A DNA stretch of 64,000 bases from Thermus composti (lineage in GTDB: Bacteria > Deinococcota > Deinococci > Deinococcales > Thermaceae): contig NZ_BMPJ01000011.1 in the NCBI RefSeq assembly GCF_014647535.1, positions 1-64,000 on the forward strand, written 5' to 3'. A program made the translations under genes and the position numbers. Positions 35,904 through 44,225 of the stretch are shown piece by piece (within the stretch, counting starts at the first letter, position 1; the number at the start of each line of letters is the position of its first letter). Below the pieces are notes generated by a model. It was not told the DNA's origin, made no database searches, and saw nothing but the letters and a program-made list of their open reading frames with translations.

Positions 35904-36700
35904 AACGGCAACTCCTCCTCCGGCGGAAAGTCTTCCAAGCCTTCGTCAATGTCCATCCCACCCGTCTGGTCCTTAGGGGGCTTGCTTCCGCCGGCCTGGG
36001 CAAGCCCACGGGTGGGGTGCTCCAGACGGAGCGCCTCCACACGGGTCTGGAAGCGGCGCTCCCCGTCGGAGCCCGTCCAGGAGTCGTTCACCAACCGGCC
36101 GATCACCAAAAGCCCGTCGCCTTTCCTAAGCTCCCCGGCCCACTCCGCCAGCTCGCGCCAGGCCTGAACCTCTATGAAGTGGGTTCTCTCCTCCTCAGGG
36201 GCCTGCCCCCGGCGGCGCTCGTTCACCGCCAGGCCGAGCCGCACCACCGCCGTCCCCTGAGGGGTGTAGCGCAGATCGGGGTCCCGGGTGAGGTTGCCCA
36301 TGAGGATCACCTGGTTGAGGGCGCGGCGGAGGCGGGGCTGGTTTTTGGCGTCTTCCAGGGTCTCCCGTCCCCGGGCGTCCAGGGGGTCTATGAAGTCCGC
36401 CCGCACCTGGACCTCGCTCCGCTTCTCCCCGTCCCGCTCCCACTGGCGGTACTCTAGCCTTCCCTCCACGAAGAGGAGCTGGCCCCTTTCCAGGACATCC
36501 CCCCACATCTCCGCCTGGCGGCCCAAAAGCCGCACCCGGTGGTACCAAGGAATCTCCCGCTCCTGGCCGGTCTCGTCCGTGAGGGTATCCTGCCCCGCCA
36601 GGCTCAGATCCAAGATGGCCAACCCCCCCGGGGTGTAGCGCATGTCCGGGCGGTGGGTGAGGGTTCCGATCAAAAACACGCGGTTCAGGCCTCGCGCCAT
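35900..36700 (-). CDS. ssb: Single-stranded DNA-binding protein with two OB folds
   Basis: The 266-residue Deinococcus-Thermus type SSB contains two tandem OB domains recognisable by the repeated start [20 protein letters not shown] (residue 5) and [20 protein letters not shown] (about 128). It therefore works as a homodimer instead of the usual homotetramer. The C-terminus ends in the acidic protein-interaction tip FPPEEELPF. It lies between rpsF and rpsR; the stop overlaps the rpsR start. Confidence 0.97.
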   Translation of the reverse strand: MARGLNRVFLIGTLTHRPDMRYTPGGLAILDLSLAGQDTLTDETGQEREIPWYHRVRLLGRQAEMWGDVLERGQLLFVEGRLEYRQWERDGEKRSEVQVRADFIDPLDARGRETLEDAKNQPRLRRALNQVILMGNLTRDPDLRYTPQGTAVVRLGLAVNERRRGQAPEEERTHFIEVQAWRELAEWAGELRKGDGLLVIGRLVNDSWTGSDGERRFQTRVEALRLEHPTRGLAQAGGSKPPKDQTGGMDIDEGLEDFPPEEELPF

Positions 36701-36709
36701 GGGAACAGT

Positions 36710-37015
36710 TTACGCGCTGACGGGGAAGGGCTCCTGGGACTTGACCACCATCACCCTACGAACGTTGTCGCGGACGCGGAGCTCCCGGGCCAGGTCGTTC
36801 ACCCGGTCCTCGGGCATCTCCACCTGGTAGAAGAGGAAGTAGCCCTGGGGATCCTTGGCGATGGGGTAGGCCAGGCGACGGGTACCCCACTCCTCCACCT
36901 TAAGCACCTTCGCCCCGTAGGCCTCGAGGGCCTTCCCGATGATCTCCTTCTCCAGGGCGAGCTGGTTTGGGTCCAGGTTGGGGTTCAGAATGATGTTCAC
37001 CTCGTACTTGCGCAT
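36710..37015 (-). CDS. rpsF: 30S ribosomal protein S6
   Basis: The 101-residue protein (MRKYEVNIILNPNLDPNQ through RVMVVKSQEPF) starts from the ATG at 37013-37015, preceded by GGGAGGTGG. The ferredoxin-like S6 fold and length match Thermus S6. By memory about 15-20 residues differ from the T. thermophilus sequence, which supports another species. First gene of the operon with ssb, rpsR and rplI; promoter -10 at 37057-37062. Confidence 0.97.
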   Translation of the reverse strand: MRKYEVNIILNPNLDPNQLALEKEIIGKALEAYGAKVLKVEEWGTRRLAYPIAKDPQGYFLFYQVEMPEDRVNDLARELRVRDNVRRVMVVKSQEPFPVSA

Positions 37016-37056
37016 CTCCACCTCCCTTCCGGGCCCGGCAGGCCGCACAAGCCTAG

Positions 37057-37062
37057 ATTATA
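37057..37062 (-). promoter_or_regulatory. -10 element of the rpsF operon
   Basis: A perfect TATAAT on the minus strand, about 40 nt upstream of rpsF. A -35-like TGGATC lies 18 bp further upstream (37081-37086), just below the terminator hairpin that follows tRNA-Asn. Confidence 0.6.
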
Positions 37063-37086
37063 GCCCATGCCCTTCTAAAAGATCCA

Positions 37087-37105
37087 GGGCCCCCTCTGGG
37101 GGCCC
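37087..37105 (-). terminator. Terminator following tRNA-Asn
   Basis: An 8-bp stem (GGGCCCCC and GGGGGCCC with a 3-nt loop) begins 4 nt after the tRNA CCA end and is followed 6 nt later by TTTT on the minus strand. It separates the tRNA transcript from the rpsF operon. Confidence 0.6.
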
Positions 37106-37109
37106 CTTT

Positions 37110-37185
37110 TGGCTCCGCGGGCAGGATTCGAACCTGCGACCAACCGGTTAACAGCCGGCCGCTCTACCAGCTGAGCTACCGCGGA
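37110..37185 (-). tRNA. tRNA-Asn (anticodon GTT)
   Basis: The 76-nt cloverleaf on the minus strand has acceptor TCCGCGG paired with CCGCGGA, D-arm GCTCAGCTGGTAGAGC, anticodon stem-loop with GTT (CGGCTGTTAACCG), T-arm with GGTTCGAATCC, and an encoded CCA at 37110-37112. A consensus promoter lies 16 nt upstream and a terminator follows. Confidence 0.97.
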
Positions 37186-37200
37186 CCGACCGCAGGAAGC

Positions 37201-37229
37201 ACTATACCAAGCCTTCCCCCAAGCGTCAA
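37201..37229 (-). promoter_or_regulatory. Consensus promoter of tRNA-Asn
   Basis: On the minus strand TTGACG (37224-37229), a 17-bp spacer and TATAGT (37201-37206) form the best sigma-A promoter of the window. It begins 6 bp after the terminator hairpin of the upstream transhydrogenase operon. Confidence 0.85.
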
Positions 37230-37234
37230 GGGAA

Positions 37235-37257
37235 AGGCCCCGGGATGCCCGGGGCCT
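37235..37257 (-). terminator. Terminator of the transhydrogenase operon
   Basis: A perfect 10-bp stem, AGGCCCCGGG (37235-37244) and CCCGGGGCCT (37248-37257), with a 3-nt loop lies just after the pntB stop and is followed on the minus strand by TTTCCC. Confidence 0.7.
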
Positions 37258-37262
37258 CCTCC

Positions 37263-38615
37263 CTAAAGCTTCTTCAGGGCCTGGGTGAGCTGGGTCAGGA
37301 CCTGCTGGGCGTCCCCGTAGAGCATCCGGGTGTTGTCGGCGTAGAAGAGCTCGTTCTCCACCCCGGCGAAGCCCTTCCCCTGCCCCCGCTTGATGACGAT
37401 GACGTTCTTGGCCTTGTCCACGTCCAGGATGGGCATGCCGTAGAGGGGGCTCCCGGGGCGGCGGGCGGCGGGGTTCACCACGTCGTTGGCCCCGATGACC
37501 ACCGCCACGTCCACCGTGGGAAACTCGGGGTTGATCTCCTCCAGGTCCTTGAGCTTGTCGTAGTCCACCCCGGCCTCGGCCAGAAGGACGTTCATGTGCC
37601 CCGGCATCCGTCCCGCCACCGGGTGGATGGCGAACTTCACCTCCACCCCCCGGGCCTCGAGGAGATCCGCCAGCTCCTTCACCTTGTGCTGCGCCTGGGA
37701 GAGGGCCATGCCGTAGCCGGGGACGAAGACCACCTTGTTGGCGTAAGCCAGCATGACGGCGGCGTCCTCCACGTCAATGGGCTTGAGGCTCCCCTTGACC
37801 TCGCCCGCCTCCTGCTCCACGCCAAAGCCCCCCACCAGGACGCTCCACACGGAGCGGTTCATGGCCCTCGCCATGAGCACGGTGAGGAGGGTGCCCGCCG
37901 CCCCCACCAGGGTGCCCGCCACCATGAGGGCCGGATTTCCCACAGCGAAGCCCTCAAAACCCACCGCTATCCCGGTGAAAGCGTTATAGAAGGAGATGGC
38001 CACGGGCATGTCCCCCCCGCCGATGGGCAGGGTCATGAGGACGCCGAAGAGAAGGGCCAGGAGGAAGAAGAGGACGATGCTCGCCGTGGCGTCGTTCCAA
38101 AGGAGGGAAAGCCCGAGCACAACGGTGAGGGCCAGGGCCAGGGCGTTCACCACCTTCTGCCCAGGGAAGAGGATGGGGCGGCTTCGCATGATCCCCTGGA
38201 GCTTGGCGAAGGCGATGAGGCTTCCCGTGAAGGCCACGCTCCCGATGAGCCCGCCCAGGATGGCCAGGGCCATAAGCCCGGTGTTCTCAAAAGCCCCCTT
38301 CAAAAGCTCCACCGCGGCGATGGTGGCGGCCGCCCCACCCCCCATGCCGTTGTAGATGGCCACCATCTGGGGCATGTCCGTCATGGCCACCTTCACCGCC
38401 GCCCACCAGGCCACCGCCGAGCCCAGGAGCAAGGCCAGGAGCATGAGGCCGAAGTTTCCCATCCCCGGCCAGAAGAAGGTGGCCAAAACGGCCAAGACCA
38501 TGCCAAAGCCCGCCCAGACGATGCCGCTTTTGGCGGTGGTGGGGTGGGCCATGCGCTTTAGCCCCACGATGAAGAGGATGGCCACCACGAAGTAGGCCGC
38601 CTGGATGAGGTCCAT
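37263..38615 (-). CDS. pntB: NAD(P) transhydrogenase subunit beta
   Basis: The 450-residue membrane subunit has about nine transmembrane helices in the first 270 residues (proton channel) followed by the soluble NADP(H)-binding domain III, with VVFVPGYGMALSQAQHKVKEL and KNVIVIKRGQGKGFAGVENELFY-like motifs. It couples inward proton flow to hydride transfer from NADH to NADP+. Its ATG overlaps the alpha-2 stop by one base (TAATG). Third gene of the three-subunit arrangement found in Thermus and Rhodospirillum. Confidence 0.96.
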   Translation of the reverse strand: MDLIQAAYFVVAILFIVGLKRMAHPTTAKSGIVWAGFGMVLAVLATFFWPGMGNFGLMLLALLLGSAVAWWAAVKVAMTDMPQMVAIYNGMGGGAAATIAAVELLKGAFENTGLMALAILGGLIGSVAFTGSLIAFAKLQGIMRSRPILFPGQKVVNALALALTVVLGLSLLWNDATASIVLFFLLALLFGVLMTLPIGGGDMPVAISFYNAFTGIAVGFEGFAVGNPALMVAGTLVGAAGTLLTVLMARAMNRSVWSVLVGGFGVEQEAGEVKGSLKPIDVEDAAVMLAYANKVVFVPGYGMALSQAQHKVKELADLLEARGVEVKFAIHPVAGRMPGHMNVLLAEAGVDYDKLKDLEEINPEFPTVDVAVVIGANDVVNPAARRPGSPLYGMPILDVDKAKNVIVIKRGQGKGFAGVENELFYADNTRMLYGDAQQVLTQLTQALKKL

Positions 38616-38917
38616 TACTGACCACCCCCCTTGCCGGGCTTCTTCTCAAACATCTCCAGCATGCGCACCGTGACCGCATACCCCCCGGCGGCGTTGGCCG
38701 CCCCCAGGATCACCCCCAGGAAGCCGATGGCCTTTTCCAAGCCCGTCTCCGCGTGGCCCAGGACCACCATGGCCCCCACCACCACCACCCCGTGGATGAA
38801 GTTGGACCCGGACATGAGGGGGGTGTGAAGGATCACGGGCACCCGGGTGATGAGCTCATAGCCCAAAAAGGCGGTGAGCACGAAGATGTAAAGCGCCGAC
38901 CAGAAGCCGAACTCCAT
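38615..38917 (-). CDS. pntA2: NAD(P) transhydrogenase subunit alpha-2 (membrane part)
   Basis: The 100-residue protein, starting MEFGFWSALYIFVLTAFLGYELI, contains the three transmembrane helices that in E. coli form the C-terminus of PntA (TPLMSGSNFIHGVVVVGAM). Here it is a separate gene. The ATG at 38915-38917 overlaps the alpha-1 stop by one base (TGATG). The longer open frame upstream is only overlap with alpha-1. Confidence 0.94.
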   Translation of the reverse strand: MEFGFWSALYIFVLTAFLGYELITRVPVILHTPLMSGSNFIHGVVVVGAMVVLGHAETGLEKAIGFLGVILGAANAAGGYAVTVRMLEMFEKKPGKGGGQ

Positions 38918-40044
38918 CACGCACCTCCCAGAAGGGCCTTGGTGGGCCCGTGCAGGATCTCCCCTTCCCGCATGAGAAGGGCCCCCTGGATGATCTCGTC
39001 CTCCCACTTAGGGGCGAACTCCCCTTTTTCTATGAGGAGGCCGGAGAGGTTGAAGAGGTTCTTGGCGTACATCTCCGAGGCGTGGACGGAAAGCTCGCTC
39101 GGCAGGTTCAAGGGGCCAAAGATCCGCACCCCCCGCACCTCCACCAGTTCCCCGGGTTTGGTGAGAACGCAGTTGCCCCCACTCTCGGCGGCCAGGTCCA
39201 CCACCACGGTCCCGGGCTTGAGTCTCTCCACCATGTCCTCGGTGAGGAGGATGGGGGCCCGGCGGCCCGGCACCTGGGCGGTGGTGATGAGGACCTCCAT
39301 CCCCGCCACGTGCTCCCTTAGGGCCTCGTGCTGGATGCGCTTTTCCTCCTCGGTGAGCTCCCGGGCGTAGCCCCCTTCCCCTTCGGCGCTGATGGGAAGC
39401 TCAATGGGCTTGGCCCCCAGGGAAACCGCCTGCTCCACCGCCGCCTTGCGCACATCGTAAGCGAAAACCTGGGCCCCCAGGCGCTTGGCGGTGGCGATGG
39501 CCATGAGCCCCGCCACCCCCACCCCCATGACCATCACCTTGGCGGGGCGGATGGTGCCCGCCGCCGTGGTGAGCATGGGGAAGAACCGGGGGGAAAGCCT
39601 GGCGGCGTGGACCGCCGCCAGGTACCCCGCCACCGTGGCCTGGCTGGAGAGGGCGTCCATGCTCTGGGCCCGGGTGATGCGGGGGATGAGCTCCATGGCG
39701 ATCACCGTGGCCTTCTTCGCCTGCAGGGCCCGCACCAGCTCCAGGTTCTTATGGGCCTGAACGAAGCCCACCACGATGGCCCCGGGCTCGAGGGCCCCGA
39801 TCAGGTCCTCCGGGGGGGGCTGGACGGTAAAGAGGAGGTTGGCCCCCTTTAGGAGCTCCCCTCGCTCCACCACCTCCGCCCCCGCCTCCTGGTAGGCGGC
39901 GTCCGGGTGGTAGGCGCCCTCCCCGGCGCCCCGCTCCACCCGCACCCGGGCCCCGCCCTTCACCAGGCGGGCCACCACCTCGGGCACCAGGGCCACCCTG
40001 CGCTCTCCTGGAGCCCTTTCCTTGGGAACCGCGATGGTTACCAT
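38917..40044 (-). CDS. pntA1: NAD(P) transhydrogenase subunit alpha-1 (NAD-binding part)
   Basis: The 375-residue soluble domain I is related to alanine dehydrogenase. Signatures: IAVPKERAPGERRVALVPEVVARL, the NAD-binding fold KVMVMGVGVAGLMAIATAKRLGAQVFAYD and the mobile-loop region after it, then ITTAQVPGRRAPILLTEDM. The ATG at 40042-40044 is preceded by AGAGGAGGTCCT, and TATACT lies at 40063-40068. First gene of pntA1-pntA2-pntB. Confidence 0.95.
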   Translation of the reverse strand: MVTIAVPKERAPGERRVALVPEVVARLVKGGARVRVERGAGEGAYHPDAAYQEAGAEVVERGELLKGANLLFTVQPPPEDLIGALEPGAIVVGFVQAHKNLELVRALQAKKATVIAMELIPRITRAQSMDALSSQATVAGYLAAVHAARLSPRFFPMLTTAAGTIRPAKVMVMGVGVAGLMAIATAKRLGAQVFAYDVRKAAVEQAVSLGAKPIELPISAEGEGGYARELTEEEKRIQHEALREHVAGMEVLITTAQVPGRRAPILLTEDMVERLKPGTVVVDLAAESGGNCVLTKPGELVEVRGVRIFGPLNLPSELSVHASEMYAKNLFNLSGLLIEKGEFAPKWEDEIIQGALLMREGEILHGPTKALLGGA

Positions 40045-40062
40045 AGGACCTCCTCTGGGGGA

Positions 40063-40068
40063 AGTATA
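40063..40068 (-). promoter_or_regulatory. -10 element of the transhydrogenase operon
   Basis: TATACT on the minus strand, 18 nt before the start codon with a good SD between. No clear -35 is seen. The remaining sequence up to 40208 holds two direct CTACAC copies (40111-40116, 40133-40138) around CTCCGAAAGGAG, but no gene. Confidence 0.5.
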
Positions 40069-40208
40069 CCAGCCGAGGTAAGGACGCCTGCTTTCCGCCT
40101 CGGCCGCGCTCTACACCACTCCGAAAGGAGAGCTACACTTCCTGTACCGCAAAGAAAAAACCCCCACCTGGCCTTCCCGAAAGCACCTCCCCGTGGAAAA
40201 ATACCGCC

Positions 40209-41096
40209 ATGCGCCCCTCCGGGCCCAAGATCGCCGCCGTGCTCCTCGTGGGCATCCTGGCCATCAGCTTCGGCAGCATCCTGGTGCGGCTCGCCCTTCA
40301 GGCCGCCCAGGACCGAAGCCTCGCCTTCAGCCTGGTGATGAGCGCCGGGCGCCTGGGTTTGGCCGCGCTTCTCCTGGCCCCGGGCTGGACGAGGCCCCTA
40401 GGAAGCCGGGCCGGGCTTCCCTTCGCCGCGGCCGCCGGGGCCTTCCTCGCCCTCCACTTCGCCTTCTGGATCACCTCCCTCTCCTACACCTCCGTGGCGG
40501 CCAGCACCGCCTTGGTGACCACGAACCCCGTCTGGGTCACCCTTTTCGGCTGGGTCTTCTTCGGGGAAAGGCCCTCGGGAACCACCCTCTTAGGGGTGGG
40601 CGTGGCCCTTCTCGGGGGGCTTCTCATCGGGCTTGGGGACGCCGGGGAGGGCAAGGGGACCAACCCCCTCCTCGGGGACCTCCTGGCGGTTTTGGGGGCG
40701 GTGGCCGTCTCCTTTTACTTCCTCTTGGGACGGGAAGCCCAGCGCAAAGGGCTTTCCACCCTGGAGTACGTCCGGGTGGCCTACACCGTGGCGGCCCTCC
40801 TCCTCCTCCCCCTCCCCTACCTCTTCGGCGGCGGGTACGGGGGGTATCCCTTGGCGGTCTACGCCTACATCCTCCTCATGGCCCTCCTGCCCCAGCTGGT
40901 GGGCCACACCAGCTTCAACTGGGCCACGCGGCACATCCCCCCGGTCCTAGTCACCCTGGCCATCCTCTTTGAACCCGTGGGGGCAAGCCTCCTGGCCTTC
41001 CTCCTCTTCGGGGAGCTCCCCGGGGTGCAGGTCCTCCTCGGGGCTTTGGTCCTCCTCCTGGGGGTGGGCCTGGCGGTGGTGGGGGGTAGGCGGTGA
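40209..41096 (+). CDS. EamA/DMT-family transporter 1
   Basis: The 295-residue protein has ten predicted membrane helices in two EamA repeats: repeat one from GILAISFGSILVRLALQ to LGVGVALLGGLLIGLG, and repeat two from GDLLAVLGAVAVSFYFLLGRE to LVLLLGVGLAVVGG. Family members export small metabolites such as amino acids or nucleosides; the substrate is unknown. Its stop overlaps the GTG start of a second DMT transporter, so the two are cotranslated and may form a heterodimer or act on related substrates. Confidence 0.85.
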   Translation: MRPSGPKIAAVLLVGILAISFGSILVRLALQAAQDRSLAFSLVMSAGRLGLAALLLAPGWTRPLGSRAGLPFAAAAGAFLALHFAFWITSLSYTSVAASTALVTTNPVWVTLFGWVFFGERPSGTTLLGVGVALLGGLLIGLGDAGEGKGTNPLLGDLLAVLGAVAVSFYFLLGREAQRKGLSTLEYVRVAYTVAALLLLPLPYLFGGGYGGYPLAVYAYILLMALLPQLVGHTSFNWATRHIPPVLVTLAILFEPVGASLLAFLLFGELPGVQVLLGALVLLLGVGLAVVGGRR

Positions 41097-41905
41097 GCTA
41101 CGTGGCCCTGGCGGCCCTGCTTTGGGGGCTTGGGGGGGCCTTGGCGGGGCGGTTCATGCGGGAGATCCCCCCCGAGGTCCTCATCCCCTTGCGCTTTCTC
41201 CTGAGCTTCCTCCTCCTTTTCCCCCTGGTCCTGAGGCACCCCCCCTCCCGGGCGGAAGGCCCCAGGCTCCTAAGGGTGGGGCTTGCCCTCTCCGGGGCCC
41301 AGGCCTTTTACTACCTGGCCATCCACGCCACCACCGTGGCCACGGGGATCTTCCTCCAGTACCTGGCCCCTTCCCTCCTCACCCTCTACGCCCTCCTCAA
41401 GGGGGAGAGGCTTCCCGGGCGGGCGCTTTTTGGAGTGGGGCTCGCCCTCCTGGGCGCCTACTTCCTGGTGGTGGGCCCTGAGGGGCTTAAGGGCGGGGCG
41501 GTGGGGCTCGCCTTCGGGCTCCTTTCCGCCCTCTCCTTCGCCCTTTACGCCGCCTTCTCCCACGGGCTCAAGACCCCGGCCTTCGTGGCCTTGGGGGTAG
41601 CCACGGGGGTGGGGGCGCTCCTCTCCCTGCCGGTCCTCCTCGCCCACCTGGCGGAGGTCATGGCCCTAAGCCCGTCCCAGTGGGGGGCGGTGGCCTACCT
41701 GGTCACCCTGGGCACCGTGGTGCCCTTCGGCCTCTTCCTCATGGGGGTGCGGACCCTCCCGGCCCGCACCGCCACCCTGGTGGCCATGCTGGAGCCGGTG
41801 GCGGGGGCCCTCTTCGCCTGGCCCCTGGCGGGGGAGCCCATCCAGCCCTTGGGGTTTTTGGGAGGAGTCCTTATCCTGGTGGGAGTAGGGCTCAACCGGA
41901 GGTGA
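41093..41905 (+). CDS. EamA/DMT-family transporter 2
   Basis: The 270-residue second EamA-type carrier starts with a GTG inside the stop of the first (GTGA). Two five-helix repeats are visible (YVALAALLWGLGGALAGRFM; GLAFGLLSALSFALYAAFSHGL), each starting with the EamA pattern, and it ends LGGVLILVGVGLNRR. It is only moderately similar to the first one. The MFS gene begins 1 nt after its stop, giving three transporter genes in a row. Confidence 0.85.
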   Translation: MSYVALAALLWGLGGALAGRFMREIPPEVLIPLRFLLSFLLLFPLVLRHPPSRAEGPRLLRVGLALSGAQAFYYLAIHATTVATGIFLQYLAPSLLTLYALLKGERLPGRALFGVGLALLGAYFLVVGPEGLKGGAVGLAFGLLSALSFALYAAFSHGLKTPAFVALGVATGVGALLSLPVLLAHLAEVMALSPSQWGAVAYLVTLGTVVPFGLFLMGVRTLPARTATLVAMLEPVAGALFAWPLAGEPIQPLGFLGGVLILVGVGLNRR

Positions 41906-41906
41906 T

Positions 41907-43043
41907 ATGGCGGCGCGGGTTTTCCTTCTCTTCACCCTGGGGTATTTCCTCTCCTACTTCTACCGTTCGGCCAACGCGGTCCTCGCCAGGGACCTCTCCC
42001 AGGAGCTGGGCTTGGGGCCGGCGGAGCTCGGCTTCATGACGAGCCTCTTCTACCTGGCCTTCGCCGCGGCCCAGCTCCCCCTGGGGGGGCTTTTGGACCG
42101 GGTGGGGCCCCGGACCGTCACCCCGGCCCTCCTTCTGGTGGCGGCTTTGGGGAGCGTGGTCTTCGGCCTCGCCCAAAGCTTCCCCGTTTTGGCCCTGGGC
42201 CGGGCCCTGATCGGAGTGGGGATGGCGGCGGCCCTCATGGGTTCCCTGAAGGCCTTTAGCCTCTGGTTCCCCAAAAACTACGCCACGGTATCCACCCTCC
42301 TGGTGGGCCTCGGGGCCACAGGGGGGCTCGTGGCGGCCACCCCCTTGGCCCTCCTAAAGGAAACCCTGGGCTGGCGGGGGGTCTTTCTCCTGGGGGCTTT
42401 GGTGGTGGTCCTGGTGGCCCTGGCCATCTACCTAGGGGTGCGGAACACCCCTCCCGGCGTCCCTTGGCCCAAGGCGCGGGAGGAAGGGGGGTTTGGGGAG
42501 GTCCTCCGCAACGGGAGGCTTCTAAAGGTGGCCTTTTTGGCCTTCGCCTTCACCGGGTGCTTCCTCGCCCTCCAGACCCTCTGGGCCGGGGGCTACGCCT
42601 ACCATCTGGGCCTCACCGCCCTGGAGGTGGGCAACCTCCTTTTCCTCTACTCGGGGGGAGCGGTTTTGGGCTTCCTCGTTTCCGGCTACCTGGCGGACCG
42701 CTTTGGGACGGCCCGGGTCCTCCTTTTCGCCGCCCTCTTCTTCGCCCTGGGCCTCGCCCTGCTTCTCCTTAAGCTCCTCGTCCTGGCCTACCTCTTCCTA
42801 GGCTTCTTCGGGGCCTTCAACATCCTCACCCTCACCCAGGCCCGGGAGCTGGTCCCTTCCCACCTGGTGGGCCGGGGCACCACCTTGGTGAACCTCTTCG
42901 GCATTGGGGGGACCTTCCTCCTGCAGTGGGGCATCGGGGTGGCGGTGGGGGCCTTGGGGTACGGGGCGGCCTTTCTTGGGCTTTTGGGGCTTCTGTTCCT
43001 GGCCCTTTTCCTCTACCTGCCCCTCCTTCAAAACTCCGGGTGA
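41907..43043 (+). CDS. Major facilitator superfamily transporter
   Basis: The 378-residue protein has 12 predicted helices, the MFS loop 2-3 motif as GGLLDRVGPRTVTPALLL and N-terminal FTLGYFLSYFYRSANAVLARDLSQELGL, resembling glycerol-phosphate/hexuronate-type and nitrate-type carriers. No substrate-specific residue set is obvious. It is last of the DMT-DMT-MFS run. The 3' end overlaps the convergent Fic gene by 16 bp. Confidence 0.83.
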   Translation: MAARVFLLFTLGYFLSYFYRSANAVLARDLSQELGLGPAELGFMTSLFYLAFAAAQLPLGGLLDRVGPRTVTPALLLVAALGSVVFGLAQSFPVLALGRALIGVGMAAALMGSLKAFSLWFPKNYATVSTLLVGLGATGGLVAATPLALLKETLGWRGVFLLGALVVVLVALAIYLGVRNTPPGVPWPKAREEGGFGEVLRNGRLLKVAFLAFAFTGCFLALQTLWAGGYAYHLGLTALEVGNLLFLYSGGAVLGFLVSGYLADRFGTARVLLFAALFFALGLALLLLKLLVLAYLFLGFFGAFNILTLTQARELVPSHLVGRGTTLVNLFGIGGTFLLQWGIGVAVGALGYGAAFLGLLGLLFLALFLYLPLLQNSG

Positions 43044-44116
43044 AAGAGAAGCCGCCCCATCCTGGCCACCCGTTCGGTCCAGTCGGGCCGAGGAGGAGGA
43101 AGGCTTGGGGGAAGGACCGGAGGCCGCTCCCTTGTGCCTAAGAAAAGCCAGGGGTGGGAAAAAAGCCGCCTCGGCCCGGAACGGTAGACCAGAAGCCGGC
43201 CCCGGCCAACCCACACGTAAAGCTGGGGCCGGGAAACCCCAAGGGCACGCGCCACCTCGTCCAGGGGCATAAGGTCCTGCCATTGCGTCAGGGCTAAAGC
43301 GGCGGTCCTCTCCAACCGGAGGAGGAGGGCCTCCCCCAGAAGGGAGGCCAGGGGCACCCAGTCCCCCAGGTCCAAAGACCGGATAAGGGCCAGAGGTTCA
43401 GGAGGGGGAAACCGGTCCTGCAAGCCACGGTCCGCCCTTTCCAGGGCCTGGTAGTACCGCCTCCGGTCCGCCTCATCCAGGCCCTTAACCACCAAGGGGG
43501 GAAAGCCGAGGCGGATGACCAAGTAGTTGAGGAGCAGGCGGCCCACCCGCCCGTTCCCATCCCGGTAAGGGTGGATGGCCTCAAAAAGGGTGTGGATCTT
43601 GGCTATGGCCTCCAGGAAGTCCCGCTCCTGCAAAAGGGTCTGGGCCACCCGCACAAAGGCCCTGAGGTACTCCGTGGCCTCGAGGGGAGGGATGACCTTG
43701 GCCCCTTGGATGCGGCGTTCCAGACCGTCTGCGGGCCTGCCCCGCTCCCGTTCCAGGGGCGTCTCCCTGAAAAGCTGGCCGTGGATGTTGTTGATAAAGG
43801 CTAGGTCCAGATGCCAGATCCCTTCCTGAGCGTCCTGGAGAGCCTGCTCGTACACGAACTGGGCAGTTCGGAAATAGTTGAAAACCTCCACCGACCCTTT
43901 GCGGCCCTTGAGCACCTGGCGCAACTCCCGCTCGTCAGCGAAATGACCTTCTATGGCCAAGGAGTGGCGGGTGTCCTCCTGGAGCATATACAACCACTCC
44001 CCGTTGGCCACCTGGATAAGGTCTAGCTTCATCCCGCCGAAGCGGTCCAAAAGAACCCGCCGCTCTTCCAGAGCCCGGCGGATTTTGTTATATGCCCTCT
44101 TGGTATCCTCCTTCAC
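43028..44116 (-). CDS. Fic-domain protein with built-in inhibitory helix and C-terminal HTH
   Basis: The 362-residue protein contains the complete Fic signature HPYRDGNGRVGR at 182-193, with catalytic His182; Fic enzymes transfer AMP from ATP to target hydroxyls. The inhibitory motif (S/T)xxxE(G/N) is present N-terminally as SLAIEG (Ser52, Glu56, Gly57), so it is a class II self-inhibited Fic (Fic/DOC with N-terminal alpha-inh). The C-terminal about 100 residues include a helix-turn-helix-like LDEVARALGVSRPQLYVWVGRGRL, suggesting DNA binding. The start is a GTG, with TATAAT 8 nt upstream. No separate antitoxin is adjacent. Confidence 0.88.
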   Translation of the reverse strand: MKEDTKRAYNKIRRALEERRVLLDRFGGMKLDLIQVANGEWLYMLQEDTRHSLAIEGHFADERELRQVLKGRKGSVEVFNYFRTAQFVYEQALQDAQEGIWHLDLAFINNIHGQLFRETPLERERGRPADGLERRIQGAKVIPPLEATEYLRAFVRVAQTLLQERDFLEAIAKIHTLFEAIHPYRDGNGRVGRLLLNYLVIRLGFPPLVVKGLDEADRRRYYQALERADRGLQDRFPPPEPLALIRSLDLGDWVPLASLLGEALLLRLERTAALALTQWQDLMPLDEVARALGVSRPQLYVWVGRGRLLVYRSGPRRLFSHPWLFLGTRERPPVLPPSLPPPRPDWTERVARMGRLLFHPEF

Positions 44117-44124
44117 CTCTGGCC

Positions 44125-44219
44125 ATTATAGCCCCATATGAAGCCCACAAACTTCCCTTCACACGGCATGATAGTCAAACGGCCCTACCCCCGAGCAACT
44201 AACGGGTTTATGGTAAACT
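44125..44219. promoter_or_regulatory. Divergent promoter region of fic and comM
   Basis: TATAAT on the minus strand (44125-44130) lies 8 nt before the fic GTG. TAAACT on the plus strand (44214-44219) lies 6 nt before the comM ATG and overlaps an inverted repeat GTTTA-TGG-TAAAC (44206-44218). The region is AT-richer than its surroundings. Both messages are likely leaderless. Confidence 0.5.
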
Positions 44220-44225
44220 TCTTCC

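Noticed and set aside
38615-39007. A longer N-terminus for the transhydrogenase alpha-2 subunit
   Set aside because: The extra codons overlap alpha-1 out of frame; the family start MEFGFWSALYIF fits the ATG at 38917 with TGATG coupling.
40111-40138. Riboswitch or operator in the CTACAC repeats before the DMT genes
   Set aside because: Two short hexamer repeats and a 4-bp hairpin are within chance expectation; no known element is recognised.
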